A DNA stretch of 64,000 nucleotides from Algoriphagus sp. Lineage in GTDB: Bacteria; Bacteroidota; Bacteroidia; Cytophagales; Cyclobacteriaceae. A model generated the notes under the pieces. It saw only the letters and a list, made by a program, of their open reading frames with translations, was not told the DNA's origin and searched no databases. This document shows, piece by piece, positions 37,001-44,898 of this stretch. Where the stretch lies: contig JAGXQZ010000060.1 in the NCBI GenBank assembly GCA_018336015.1, positions 1 to 64,000 of the forward strand. The letters run 5' to 3'. Within the stretch, counting starts at the first letter, position 1. Each line of letters begins with the position of its first letter. The position numbers and the translations under genes are program-made.

Positions 37001-37359
37001 CTTACTCCGGTGGTCCAGGTATCTTTTCCTGCTATGCCGGCAGATTTGGTGATGTCTTCAAATTTAAGCCCACCCAAGTTTTTGTAGAGCTTGTTTCCGG
37101 TCATATTGCCGGTGAAAAAAATATCATCCAGTCCGTCATTATTCAGGTCACCTACGGCAACTCCACCGCCATTGTAAAAGTATTCGTACCGGAGGATGTT
37201 ATTTTGCTGGTCTTCTTTAAGTTGATTTTTGAAGGCTATGCCAGACTTTTTTGCGGGTATTTTTTCAAAAACGCTCTGGAATTGCTGACAGAATCCTTCG
37301 GAAGATGAAAGGAAAAAAAAAGCTACCAGAATCTTTGTGTGAAAAAATACCCGCATCAT
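34090..37359 (-). CDS. Large FG-GAP/VCBS repeat protein with ASPIC/UnbV domain
   Basis: This 1089-residue secreted protein (signal peptide to about residue 24) consists of an N-terminal beta-propeller, an ASPIC/UnbV domain (about 500-595) and a second propeller. I count about 14 calcium-binding D-x-N/D-x-D/N-G motifs, such as DLNNDGLDD, DVNGDGLLD, DFDHDGDLD and DLNQDGVQD. This CRTAC1-like plan is abundant in Bacteroidota and Planctomycetes and is often encoded beside vanadium-haloperoxidase-like genes, as here. The role is probably extracellular binding or scaffolding. The gene is second in the operon, 14 bases after the ROK gene. Confidence 0.93.
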   Translation of the reverse strand: MMRVFFHTKILVAFFFLSSSEGFCQQFQSVFEKIPAKKSGIAFKNQLKEDQQNNILRYEYFYNGGGVAVGDLNNDGLDDIFFTGNMTGNKLYKNLGGLKFEDITKSAGIAGKDTWTTGVSMADVNGDGLLDIYVCYSGKKSPESRRNELWINAGNFKFTERATEFGIDDPSNSTQGLFFDFDHDGDLDLYLLNHHIEVITELEFDREKNQRHPYAGDKLYRNDQGKFTDISESAGIKGSALGFGLAVIASDINQDGWMDLLVTNDYIETDYLYINQGNGTFVDQTSSLLPHISHFSMGADIADVNNDGLPDIFTLDMLPEDNERQKLLYGPENYEQYNLMLKQGFHHQLMRNMLHLNRGKGVFSEIGQAAGISNTDWSWSALFFDANNSGKKDLFISNGYYRDYTNRDFLKYKGDYYFKQAIAKEKADTLHLVTSMSSTPVHNYFYENQGDITFKNRSLTAGFSEKNFSSGAAYSDLDNDGDLDLVINHLNQVSEILENKSQKGNWLQVDVSFPGKNPFAIGTKLTAYTGGELQFQEQQPVRGFQSSSSYRLHFGLGNATMIDSLVVIWPDQSIDKLVDLKANQRIKVSAKGTSKTSTLTSIQTPLLTKVNSKLDFNPSLSTVNDFKRQPLLLTMPSHLGPIMASADLNGDGNPELFIGGSKGNPARIYTKTQDSWEVYRGFRSSADFTDAVVLFEDFNLDGKVDLFVGSGGYHDYLSTDEALRDRLYLNDGSGVLVPQAAFPRYFISTGTAVTLDLNQDGFPDLFVGGKIIPGRYPEIPDSKILINDGKGNFSDQTSNFLKNPKIGLLTGGVSQDLNGDGRNDLILVGEFMKPKVFLNTSKGLEETVSYFDDQLSGWWNSLSQADMDGDGDLDLIVGNFGFNTQLKASKEFPLRLYAADFDQNGSIDPIFESQIGDGLFPFASRDELLDQMVSMRSKFTDYASYSKAKLTDLFTPTELESAQKLEINTLQSFYFENTGNGFKAHALPSEAQYFPIYSIHVTDLNQDGVQDLILGGNQSQARIRIGKIDAGLGLVLLGKGKGEFSPLSPIDSGIILQKDIKSIVEIQSAGERLFIFGINQHLPEIYRLK

Positions 37360-37373
37360 CGCAATCTGATCTC

Positions 37374-38621
37374 TTAACCCAATCTGTTGATCACATCATC
37401 AAACAGTTTTTCATTTACTACAGCTACTCCTCCCATCAGACCGACATCTTTACCAAGTTGATACAAGGCCAATTGAGTTTTTTCTCGTGATTTGGCCATA
37501 CTGTAGATATTCAAAGCCTGCTGAATAGGAGTGATGAGGTATTGATTTGCCTCAGCTACTGAACCACCGATAATGATCAATTCGGGATTCAGCAGCTGGA
37601 TTAAGATGGAGATTCCCCGGCCAAGGTCTAGCCCAGCTTCGGAGAGAATTGTGATCGCTCGCTGATCTCCGGCGAGCGCAGCCTCGACTACTATTCCCGG
37701 TTCGATTTCTCCCTGATGATCTCTCACCATTCTTCCTAAAATGCTGTCTCTGTCCATTTTCATGGCTTCTTCTGCCATTTTAACGATTGCTGTTCCTGAT
37801 GCTACGGATTCCAAACAACCTTTTTTGCCACAGGCACATGTAGTATCTCTGGACTCGAAAATTGGTGAATGAGAAAATTCACCTGCAAATCCTGAGGCGC
37901 CCTGATAGATTTTTCCATCGATGATAATCCCGAGCCCGATACCCCACCCAATGAAAATGCCCAGGACATTTTTGTAGGTATGTTCAGAGCCAAATTTGAA
38001 TTCGGCCAGCGTCATTGCTCTGGCATCATTTTCTAAGAAGATCTTCTTGTTGAATCTAGCTTCTAGATTTTCTAGAAGGGTTTTCTTGCCAAACTTCAGG
38101 TGAGTGTAGTTGACTCCACCAATCGAATCGACCAATCCAGGCATGGAAAAGCCAATGGCGATTACTTTTTCGCTAGGGATACCGGAGGATTTGAGGAAAT
38201 GATCAATATGAGCACAAAGAAGGTTGAACGTTTCTTCCTCATTATTTAAAGTCACTTTGTGGTTTTCCTTCCCAAAAGCCAGCTCATGATTGCAATTATA
38301 CAGAGCCAAGCACATAGTGAATTTGGATAGGTCTACGGATAGCACGTAAAATGCATCAGGTGCTAATCGATAGAGATCCGGTTTTCTTCCACCCTGAGAC
38401 TCAGCTCGTCCTTGTTTGATCACCTCTCCGGAGGTCATCAAGTCGCTCAAAAGTGCATTGACAGTAGGAAGTGAAATACCCACTTCATTGCATATTTCAC
38501 TTGCGGTATTGGCACCTTTCAGGTAGAGATTCTTTATGATCTTTATTTTATTGATATAACTTTTTATCTCTACAACTCCCTCCATTTTGGAGATTACTTC
38601 CTGAGGATTGATTAGGTTCAT
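37374..38621 (-). CDS. ROK-family transcriptional regulator (NagC/XylR-like)
   Basis: From the ATG at 38621 the protein has 415 residues. The frame extends ten codons further, and a shorter start at 38585 is also possible. A winged helix-turn-helix (about 40-85, NTASEICNEVGISLPTVNALLSDL) precedes the ROK sugar-binding domain. That domain has the zinc motif CACGKKGCLE, a catalytic-type Asp in LENDARAM, and GEFSHSP where GEIGH is usual. It probably senses a sugar or derivative. As the first gene of the FG-GAP-haloperoxidase-sulfatase operon it is a natural local repressor of that set. Confidence 0.92.
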   Translation of the reverse strand: MNLINPQEVISKMEGVVEIKSYINKIKIIKNLYLKGANTASEICNEVGISLPTVNALLSDLMTSGEVIKQGRAESQGGRKPDLYRLAPDAFYVLSVDLSKFTMCLALYNCNHELAFGKENHKVTLNNEEETFNLLCAHIDHFLKSSGIPSEKVIAIGFSMPGLVDSIGGVNYTHLKFGKKTLLENLEARFNKKIFLENDARAMTLAEFKFGSEHTYKNVLGIFIGWGIGLGIIIDGKIYQGASGFAGEFSHSPIFESRDTTCACGKKGCLESVASGTAIVKMAEEAMKMDRDSILGRMVRDHQGEIEPGIVVEAALAGDQRAITILSEAGLDLGRGISILIQLLNPELIIIGGSVAEANQYLITPIQQALNIYSMAKSREKTQLALYQLGKDVGLMGGVAVVNEKLFDDVINRLG

Positions 38622-38828
38622 AAGTATTAAGTATGGCTTGAAGTAAGGCAAATTTTAGGTTTCAAAAAATACTTTATGAAAAAAATTAAATAATGTTCTC
38701 CAATTTCAAAAAACTTGTTCGACTTTATTTCTATTTGTTTCCAAATTTCTCAAAAAGATTTACAATTTCTTCTTTGCCGCCTGTAAGGTTGAAATTGTTA
38801 ATTTTAGCCTTTCTATAACTTATTCATC

Positions 38829-39350
38829 ATGTCTGTTTTGAGTCTTAGCCCTGAAATGGGGAAAAATGAAGTATTTAAGCAAGTTGAAAATTTTTTGGCT
38901 GAATCGGGTTTTAGGATTCACTCCAGTGATCCACAGCGTCCGTGGGGTGGATTTTTTGTTTTGGAGGAAGGTGATATTCGAAAGTTTAAAGACACCTTCT
39001 TTCCCTCAGTGGTACTTACTGAGGATCAGTTTGCTCAGAAGCTTAGTCCCAAATTTCTTTTGGTATCCCCTGGTGCGAGGCTCTCTTGGCAATACCATTT
39101 TAGAAGATCTGAATTGTGGACTTTGATTGCAGGTACAGGGTCAATTTCCAGGAGTTTGACAGATGATCAGTCTGCACCTGTTTCTCTGGAGATCGGAAAG
39201 GTAGTGGAACTGGCAAAAGGGGAAAGGCATCGGCTAATCGGTAATTCTGGCTGGGGAATCGTGGCGGAAATTTGGGTTCACACGGATCCTAATCATCCTT
39301 CGGATGAATCAGATATTGTGAGGTTGCAAGATGACTATTCAAGAAATTAA
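38829..39350 (+). CDS. Cupin protein, type II mannose-6-phosphate isomerase-like
   Basis: This 173-residue single cupin has RPWGGFFVLEE, metal-binding-type motifs in LSWQYHFRRSELWTLIAGTGSIS, and KGERHRLIG. These resemble the C-terminal cupin of GDP-mannose pyrophosphorylase/phosphomannose isomerase. Sugar-phosphate isomerisation is likely but not certain. It is divergent from the ROK regulator, 207 bases away, so it may share the regulatory region. A terminator hairpin follows at 39351. Confidence 0.85.
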   Translation: MSVLSLSPEMGKNEVFKQVENFLAESGFRIHSSDPQRPWGGFFVLEEGDIRKFKDTFFPSVVLTEDQFAQKLSPKFLLVSPGARLSWQYHFRRSELWTLIAGTGSISRSLTDDQSAPVSLEIGKVVELAKGERHRLIGNSGWGIVAEIWVHTDPNHPSDESDIVRLQDDYSRN

Positions 39351-39378
39351 AAAAGCCTGGGGCATCACATCCAGGCTT
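39351..39378 (+). terminator. Terminator-like hairpin after the cupin gene
   Basis: AAGCCTGG (39353-39360) pairs with CCAGGCTT (39371-39378) around a 10-base loop. The following T tract is short, so it is a weaker candidate. Confidence 0.55.
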
Positions 39379-39515
39379 TACAAAAAATCTGATTTTGTTG
39401 TTCGAATCCTCAATCACCCTTAAAATAAACTTTCACAGTTTATACCATGAATCCGAACGATATAAAAAGGGACTGAATCTAATGATTTGAAATTGAAATT
39501 CAAATATTTGTATAT

Positions 39516-39548
39516 AAAAAGTCATTCCATGTTTTGGAATGACTTTTT
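39516..39548 (-). terminator. Intrinsic terminator of the 54-residue gene
   Basis: AAAAAGTCATTCCA (39516-39529) pairs perfectly with TGGAATGACTTTTT (39535-39548) around TGTTT. It begins 4 bases past the stop codon of the small gene and may also act on the plus strand. Confidence 0.9.
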
Positions 39549-39551
39549 ATT

Positions 39552-39716
39552 TCAAACGAGCTTGTCGATTTTTTTTGCGATCTCCTCAGCCTCTGCCATT
39601 AGCTTGTCAGCGGCTGTTCTATTGGAGTGTGATAACTTATGTGCATCAGCCATCATCTTGGCGTAGGCTTCCTGCAGCTTTTCTTTTTCAGATTTCTTTT
39701 TGAATAGTCCAAACAT
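39552..39716 (-). CDS. Small conserved helical protein, Lacal_2735/DUF6435-like
   Basis: A 54-residue protein starts MFGLFKKKSEKEKLQ and continues as one charged, probably coiled helix (KMMADAHKLSHSNRT and AEAEEIAKKIDKL). This form is widespread in Bacteroidota as a short protein of unknown role. Support comes from the compact ORF, its composition and the strong terminator 4 bases past its stop. No partner gene is obvious, since the repeat-protein gene at 39761 ends only 45 bases upstream of its start. Confidence 0.85.
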   Translation of the reverse strand: MFGLFKKKSEKEKLQEAYAKMMADAHKLSHSNRTAADKLMAEAEEIAKKIDKLV

Positions 39717-39760
39717 GGTTTTGTGTTTTCTAGACCAACAGGACTTAGAGAGGGATTGTT

Positions 39761-41332
39761 TTAAGGGAAAAACTGAATCGTTTTCGACTGCTCTTCTACG
39801 ACTTCGTCATCTTTGAAATTAACAAGGTCTTCCAGTCTTCCTGAAGAATTATAAAACCGCCAAGGTCCCTGTTTTTTACCTTCTTTCATGGCACCTTCAG
39901 AAGCTTTTTTGCCGGTTTCATGATAATAAATCCAAGTACCATCTGCTTTGCCTGATTTATAGCTGCCCTCAGACTCTTTCAATCCATTGACATAGTAGGT
40001 AATTCGGGTTCCTTCCCCGTTTTTGAGAGTTCCTTTGTCCAAGATCTTTTTTCCATCCAAGGCGTAATATTCCCCTACATTTAGTAGCCTGCCATTATCC
40101 CAAAATTCTTCCTGGGTCAACTGTTTGTTGTCATAAAAAAGCCCCCAGATGCCATTTTCAAATCCTAGGTTGTAGGATCCGACTGATTTCAATTGACCTC
40201 CATCGTAATAATAAAACCATTGACCATTTTCTAAGCCAAGGGTATATTCTCCCTCAGCAATGAGTATCCCGATTTTATTAAAAAATTTCCACAGCCCGGT
40301 TTTCAGGTCGTTTCTGTATTCTCCTATGGAATACAGTTGACCATCGGGATAGAAGTTTTTCCAAATACCGCTTTTAGATCCGCTGATGTATTGTCCCTGC
40401 ACAGAAATCTGACCTGAACTGTGGTATTCCACGTACTCGCCTACAGGTACTCCCAATTCGTATTGCTTCTTTTTGGAAATTGCCTTATTAGGAAAATATT
40501 CCTCCCAAATTCCTATGGCGATGTCGTTTGCGTATCGCTCAATTCTGGCAATTCTACCCGTTTGATAGTAGTATTTCCATTCTCCTGTTTTTTTTCCGGA
40601 TTCATCGTAATACTCCTCAGATTCGAGTGTTTTTGTTCCTGGGAAATAACTTTTCCATTCCCCAATCTTTTTTCCATTTCGGTAATTTCCCGATTCCAAT
40701 ACCACATTTGGGAATGAATACCGTTTGAAATTCCCTTCAAACTGACCTTTGGAAGCCATGGCTTCTACAATCACATTTCCCTCGGGATCATATTCCAAGT
40801 AAGGACCTTCACGTAATCCCTCACTGTAAAACTCCCGAATTGCAATTTCTCCAAATTCAAAAAACGTGACCCATTGGCCTGTTTTTAGGCCCTTGTCATA
40901 TTGGCCTTCTACCTTTACACTTTTGGGATCCACATAAGCTGGGGCGTTAGTGGTACCAAAATACTCGATGTATTTTCCTACTAAGACGCTGTCTTGAAAA
41001 ATCATCTCTCGCTTGAGAGATCCTGCCTCATCATAGAATCGGGCAGGTCCAAAAAGCTTTCCATCTCGGTAGGCAGCCATTTCCTTTAATTTTCCATTAG
41101 GATAAAAAGTTGACCATGTACCATCTCTCTTTCCGTTTTTGAAGGTGCCCTCTGTGATTAATATGTTGGACTTTCGATTATAAAATTTCCATAGACCTGT
41201 TTGAATATTTCTATCCAAGACGCCAGTGCCCATGATACTTGAATCGGGACTATAAATCACCGAGACTTTTGGCGACTGTGAAAAGGAGTAAAAATGAACA
41301 AAGGAAAATACCGCGAGCAGCAAATATTTCAT
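39761..41332 (-). CDS. Secreted MORN/YwqK-type repeat protein
   Basis: From the ATG at 41332 (MKYLLLAVFSFVHFYSFSQ, a signal peptide) the product has 523 residues. The frame is open 17 codons further, but that would bury the signal. The mature part is about 20 copies of a 22-24 residue repeat of the form G-x-W-x-x-Y-x-x-x-G-x-L-x-x-x-x-x-Y-x-x-G-x-x-x-G (for example TGLWKFYNRKS and GTWSTFYPNGKL). These MORN-like or YwqK-like repeats are common in Bacteroidota secreted proteins and have no assigned function. Monocistronic. Confidence 0.9.
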   Translation of the reverse strand: MKYLLLAVFSFVHFYSFSQSPKVSVIYSPDSSIMGTGVLDRNIQTGLWKFYNRKSNILITEGTFKNGKRDGTWSTFYPNGKLKEMAAYRDGKLFGPARFYDEAGSLKREMIFQDSVLVGKYIEYFGTTNAPAYVDPKSVKVEGQYDKGLKTGQWVTFFEFGEIAIREFYSEGLREGPYLEYDPEGNVIVEAMASKGQFEGNFKRYSFPNVVLESGNYRNGKKIGEWKSYFPGTKTLESEEYYDESGKKTGEWKYYYQTGRIARIERYANDIAIGIWEEYFPNKAISKKKQYELGVPVGEYVEYHSSGQISVQGQYISGSKSGIWKNFYPDGQLYSIGEYRNDLKTGLWKFFNKIGILIAEGEYTLGLENGQWFYYYDGGQLKSVGSYNLGFENGIWGLFYDNKQLTQEEFWDNGRLLNVGEYYALDGKKILDKGTLKNGEGTRITYYVNGLKESEGSYKSGKADGTWIYYHETGKKASEGAMKEGKKQGPWRFYNSSGRLEDLVNFKDDEVVEEQSKTIQFFP

Positions 41333-41448
41333 AAGTAGAGTTTTTCGGCTAGGGTGGGGGGCTTGCCCTTGGTTAACGTACATAGAGATAGTTATGACAT
41401 AGGTACGTGTGAATTCTTTTACTGTTTAAAATTAATTTAAATCCGAAC

Positions 41449-42012
41449 TTAGGAACTATGTTTTAATTCAAGACTGATGATTTTTTTTATTTCACTTACA
41501 AGGAGTCGGACAGTGGATTTTAGCTCTCCAAAAATTGGAACCTCTTTGATCCAGAGCTGGAAGTCAGCCGCTCTGATCTCTGTCCGGATTGGTGAAGCAG
41601 TAGTTATTTTATCCAAAATCAAAGCTCCAAAATCCCAAGGATCGTCCACCTGGCCCAGTTGAAAATCACAGTTAAGTAGTTCATTCGAGGGGATTTCAGT
41701 CCTTTTGCCCAGAAAAATCAGGATAAAAAATCCATGGCCAAACCAATTGAGAAGTCGAATATTGCAGCCGGCCGCTTTGTCAAAATCCCTTATCAGGTCA
41801 AGTACTTGATAAGGATAGCCGAGTAGGTCATTTCCTTTGGTGACTTTTTTTCCCCTGGAGGCTTTAAAAAATGCAGTAAGCTCTTCGTTTGATATGGAAT
41901 TTCCTACCGTCTCCAGGAGGTGGAGGAATTGGTTCTTAAGCTGATTTTGCCTTTCCATGACTGACCTATCCAGCCAAAGATCAAGATCCAAATCCTCCTG
42001 ATTTTCTTTCAT
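41449..42012 (-). CDS. Hypothetical protein co-transcribed with fabH
   Basis: This 187-residue soluble protein has an acidic N-terminus (QEDLDLDLWLDRS) and a mixed alpha/beta composition. No motif or membrane segment stands out, and I do not recognise a family. It begins one base after the fabH stop, so the two genes are almost certainly one operon. Confidence 0.75.
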   Translation of the reverse strand: MKENQEDLDLDLWLDRSVMERQNQLKNQFLHLLETVGNSISNEELTAFFKASRGKKVTKGNDLLGYPYQVLDLIRDFDKAAGCNIRLLNWFGHGFFILIFLGKRTEIPSNELLNCDFQLGQVDDPWDFGALILDKITTASPIRTEIRAADFQLWIKEVPIFGELKSTVRLLVSEIKKIISLELKHSS

Positions 42013-42013
42013 T

Positions 42014-43012
42014 TTACCATCTTAACAATGCAGATGCCCAAGCAAAACCAGACCCAAAGGCAGCCAAACAAACCAAATCACCATCTTTCAATCTTCCTTG
42101 TTCCCAAGCTTGGGATAGTGCGATTGGGATTGTTCCCGCAGTCGTGTTGCCTAGGTACATGATGTTGTTAAATACTTTTTCATCCGGAAGTTGAAGCTTC
42201 TGTTGGATGTACTGACTGATTCTAAGATTGGCTTGGTGCGGTACGAGTAGGTCAATTTCTTCCTTGCTTACTCCATTGTGGCTCAAGGCCTCCTGAATTA
42301 CTTCCATAAATCGAACTACAGCATGCTTAAACACTGCGTTTCCGTTCATTTTTAGGAAAAAGTCACCCCGCTCGATCATTTCTTGAGAAATTCTGACTTT
42401 TCCGCTGGAGCTTGGTGCGATGCAATAAAGTTCTTCAGCATGAGCTCCTTCTGAATGGAGGTGAGTACTCAGGATTCCAGGATGGTCATTTTCTGCTCTG
42501 CCCAAAATCACAGCACCGGCTCCATCTGCAAAGATGACCGCGCTGGATCTTCCCTCGTCGCTCTTGTCCAAGGCAGAAGACTGAATCTCAGCACCGACCA
42601 CGAGGATTTTTTTATACATCCCCGTCTTGATGAATTGATCAGCGACTGAAAGTGCATAAATAAAACCCGAACATGCATTTCGAATATCCAATGCACCAAT
42701 CGATTTCAAACCAAGTTCTCTTTGGAGCAAAACCCCATTGCCAGGCAAAAAGTAGTCTGAGGTGATGGTAGCGAAAATGATAAAATCTATTTCTTCAGGA
42801 GCAGTTTTTGACCGTTCCATTGCCAATCGGCTGGCTTTGGCTGACATGTTGGTGACAGTGTCCACTCCAGGGGTATACCATCTTCTTTCTTGAATGCCGG
42901 TACGTTCGACGATCCATTCATTGGAGGTATTCATCATTTTGGAGAGGTCCTCATTGGTGACGATTCTCTCCGGCACGTAGTGCCCTGCACCAAGAATTCT
43001 TGAATTATACAT
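42014..43012 (-). CDS. fabH: 3-oxoacyl-ACP synthase III (KAS III)
   Basis: This 332-residue enzyme starts fatty-acid chains by condensing an acyl-CoA with malonyl-ACP. The catalytic triad is complete: Cys114 in NACSGF, His259 in PHQANLR and Asn289 in LGNTTAG. Length and motifs match FabH. Bacteroidota often carry several FabH paralogues, so the house-keeping copy may be another gene. This one stands in a two-gene operon with an unknown protein instead of with plsX or fabD. Confidence 0.93.
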   Translation of the reverse strand: MYNSRILGAGHYVPERIVTNEDLSKMMNTSNEWIVERTGIQERRWYTPGVDTVTNMSAKASRLAMERSKTAPEEIDFIIFATITSDYFLPGNGVLLQRELGLKSIGALDIRNACSGFIYALSVADQFIKTGMYKKILVVGAEIQSSALDKSDEGRSSAVIFADGAGAVILGRAENDHPGILSTHLHSEGAHAEELYCIAPSSSGKVRISQEMIERGDFFLKMNGNAVFKHAVVRFMEVIQEALSHNGVSKEEIDLLVPHQANLRISQYIQQKLQLPDEKVFNNIMYLGNTTAGTIPIALSQAWEQGRLKDGDLVCLAAFGSGFAWASALLRW

Positions 43013-43099
43013 GTTTATTTGGGTCTAATACATTTGGAAAAGCTGTAAATATCGGTTGTGTCACAGACTCCTACAAAATTCCATAGGATTTGGAGTTGT

Positions 43100-43798
43100 T
43101 TATCCAAACAAGGTGTAATTGCCAAACTGATCCATGGGGGAGGTTCTCCTCAATATGCTTGGAGAGTCATTTAGCACCGAATTGACCAAAGGAGATACGG
43201 TATAGCTCTGCATCAGTTCTGCTGGATAAGTAGTGAGCATTTTAGAGAGATCTTCTTCCGAAGTGTATTTATCCAGCCATTTTTTCTCCTGATCTCTTTT
43301 TAAAATTACTGGCATGCGGTCATGAACTTCCTCTACTAGTTCATTTGGAGTAGTAGTAAGGATCAAAAAAGTGTGTTGTGATTCGCCAGAGACGGTTTCA
43401 TATTCTTCCCAGATCCCCGCAAAGGAGAAAATCTCTTCTTCTCTTAAGGTAAACCGGTAGGGTATTTTGGTCTTTTTCCCGAGTTTTTTCCATTCAAAAA
43501 AGCCATCTGCAGGTATCAGGCATCGTCTTCGCTGAAAAGAACCTTTGAATGATATTTTTTCATTGACGGATTCTGCCCGTGCATTGATGAGTTTTTGAGC
43601 TACGGGTTTATTTTGTCCAAAATCAGGAGTGATTCCCCAATAGAAAAAAGAAAAGCCTTTAGGACTATCTGAGGTGATCACAGGAACAAGCTGTGTGGGT
43701 GCGATATTAAATCTAGGTTTGAAGTCAGCAAGCATCTCTGCCTGAAAGCGTTCCTCAAGTTCGATTTTACTTTTATTCAGTGAATAGCGACCGCACAT
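43100..43798 (-). CDS. SRAP-family abasic-site DNA-protein crosslinker (YedK/HMCES-like)
   Basis: This 232-residue protein begins MCGRYS with the catalytic Cys2 that is exposed by removal of Met1 and forms a stable link to abasic sites in single-stranded DNA. The other signature residues are present: Asn in RAESVNEK, Glu in GFFEWKK and His in VHDRMPVIL. It lies 30 bases after the YheT-like hydrolase gene on the same strand. Confidence 0.93.
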   Translation of the reverse strand: MCGRYSLNKSKIELEERFQAEMLADFKPRFNIAPTQLVPVITSDSPKGFSFFYWGITPDFGQNKPVAQKLINARAESVNEKISFKGSFQRRRCLIPADGFFEWKKLGKKTKIPYRFTLREEEIFSFAGIWEEYETVSGESQHTFLILTTTPNELVEEVHDRMPVILKRDQEKKWLDKYTSEEDLSKMLTTYPAELMQSYTVSPLVNSVLNDSPSILRRTSPMDQFGNYTLFG

Positions 43799-43828
43799 GT
43801 GCTTGATTTTTAAATATTCGGTGGGAAG

Positions 43829-44788
43829 TTAGAGATCATGGTTAATAAATTCAACTGCCCGAGCTTCAGAGTAATAGGTTTTTTCTGCCGAATTGGATGC
43901 AAAGCCAACATGTCCTCCATGCTTTGGGAATTCAAAAAATACAAGATCCAGTTTTTTTGCAAGAGAAAAAGGATAGCAGGTTTGGCTGAGAAAAGGATCA
44001 TTCTGGGCATTCAGAATTAAAGTGGGGACTTCAATCCTGTCAAGAAACTGCAGTGAAGAATTGACCTGATAGTATTCTTTTGCATCGGCAAAACCATGCA
44101 AAGGCCCTGTAATCATATCATCAAAGTCACGAAGAGATTTTACTTTTTGAAGTTTTTCCAAGGGCAATTCATCCGGAAAAAGAGCTGCTTTCCGTGAGAC
44201 TTTTTCTTTGAGTGTTTTTAGAAATCGCTTGGAGTACATCAGATTCTGCCCGGTGGAGATTTTGTCACAAGAACCTCCCAGGTCCAATGGAACAGAGATG
44301 GCAGCGGCTTTTTTTATTTTAGGAAAGCTGTTTTTTACTTCACCCAGAAATTTCAAAGTGAGATTTCCGCCCAGGCTAAATCCAACCAAGTAAACTTCCC
44401 GGTAATTTTTTTGGGTATGTGTGAACACCGACATCAAATCATAGGTGGCGCCACTGTGGTAGAATATTGCTTTTTGATTGAGCTCTTCGCTGCAACCCCG
44501 GTAGTTCCAAGTGAGAACATCAAACCCTTCGGAGAAGAATTTTTGCGCCATACCCAGCATGTAAGGTCTTGAACTGTTGCCTTCTAGACCATGACTAATG
44601 ATGACCAATCGAGAATGGTTTCCTTTATACCAATCCAAATCCAAAAAGTCGCCATCGGGTGTTTCAATGCGCTCTCTATGGGGGTTTTTGAAAGTTACCT
44701 GTCTAAAAAGAGCAGGGTAAATGGTTTCTAAATGTCCATTAAAAAGCCATTTTGGTCTTTTGTAGGAGCTGTTAGGAAGTAATGGCAT
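43829..44788 (-). CDS. YheT-family alpha/beta hydrolase
   Basis: This 319-residue cytoplasmic hydrolase has the family opening KRPKWLFNGHLETIYPA, oxyanion motif ISHGLEGNSSRPY, nucleophile Ser in GFSLGGN and catalytic His in HGGHVGF. A nearby Asp in NAQNDPFL completes the triad. It is probably a carboxylesterase, substrate unknown. Divergent from the pyruvate dehydrogenase E2 gene. Confidence 0.92.
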   Translation of the reverse strand: MPLLPNSSYKRPKWLFNGHLETIYPALFRQVTFKNPHRERIETPDGDFLDLDWYKGNHSRLVIISHGLEGNSSRPYMLGMAQKFFSEGFDVLTWNYRGCSEELNQKAIFYHSGATYDLMSVFTHTQKNYREVYLVGFSLGGNLTLKFLGEVKNSFPKIKKAAAISVPLDLGGSCDKISTGQNLMYSKRFLKTLKEKVSRKAALFPDELPLEKLQKVKSLRDFDDMITGPLHGFADAKEYYQVNSSLQFLDRIEVPTLILNAQNDPFLSQTCYPFSLAKKLDLVFFEFPKHGGHVGFASNSAEKTYYSEARAVEFINHDL

Positions 44789-44832
44789 GGTGATAAGAGA
44801 CCCTAAAGAGGTCGGAAAATACAGGATATAAA

Positions 44833-44864
44833 TTTGAATAAAGCGTTTTTAAAAACTATTTTTG
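44833..44864 (+). promoter_or_regulatory. Bacteroidota-type promoter of the E2 gene
   Basis: TTTG (44833-44836), a 20-base spacer and TATTTTTG (44857-44864) fit both the -33 and -7 boxes. Transcription would start near 44869, 30 bases before the ATG. This is the best sigma-A-type match that I found. Confidence 0.65.
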
Positions 44865-44898
44865 GGCTCTTTAAAAAACGACAAGCTCTAAATTACCT

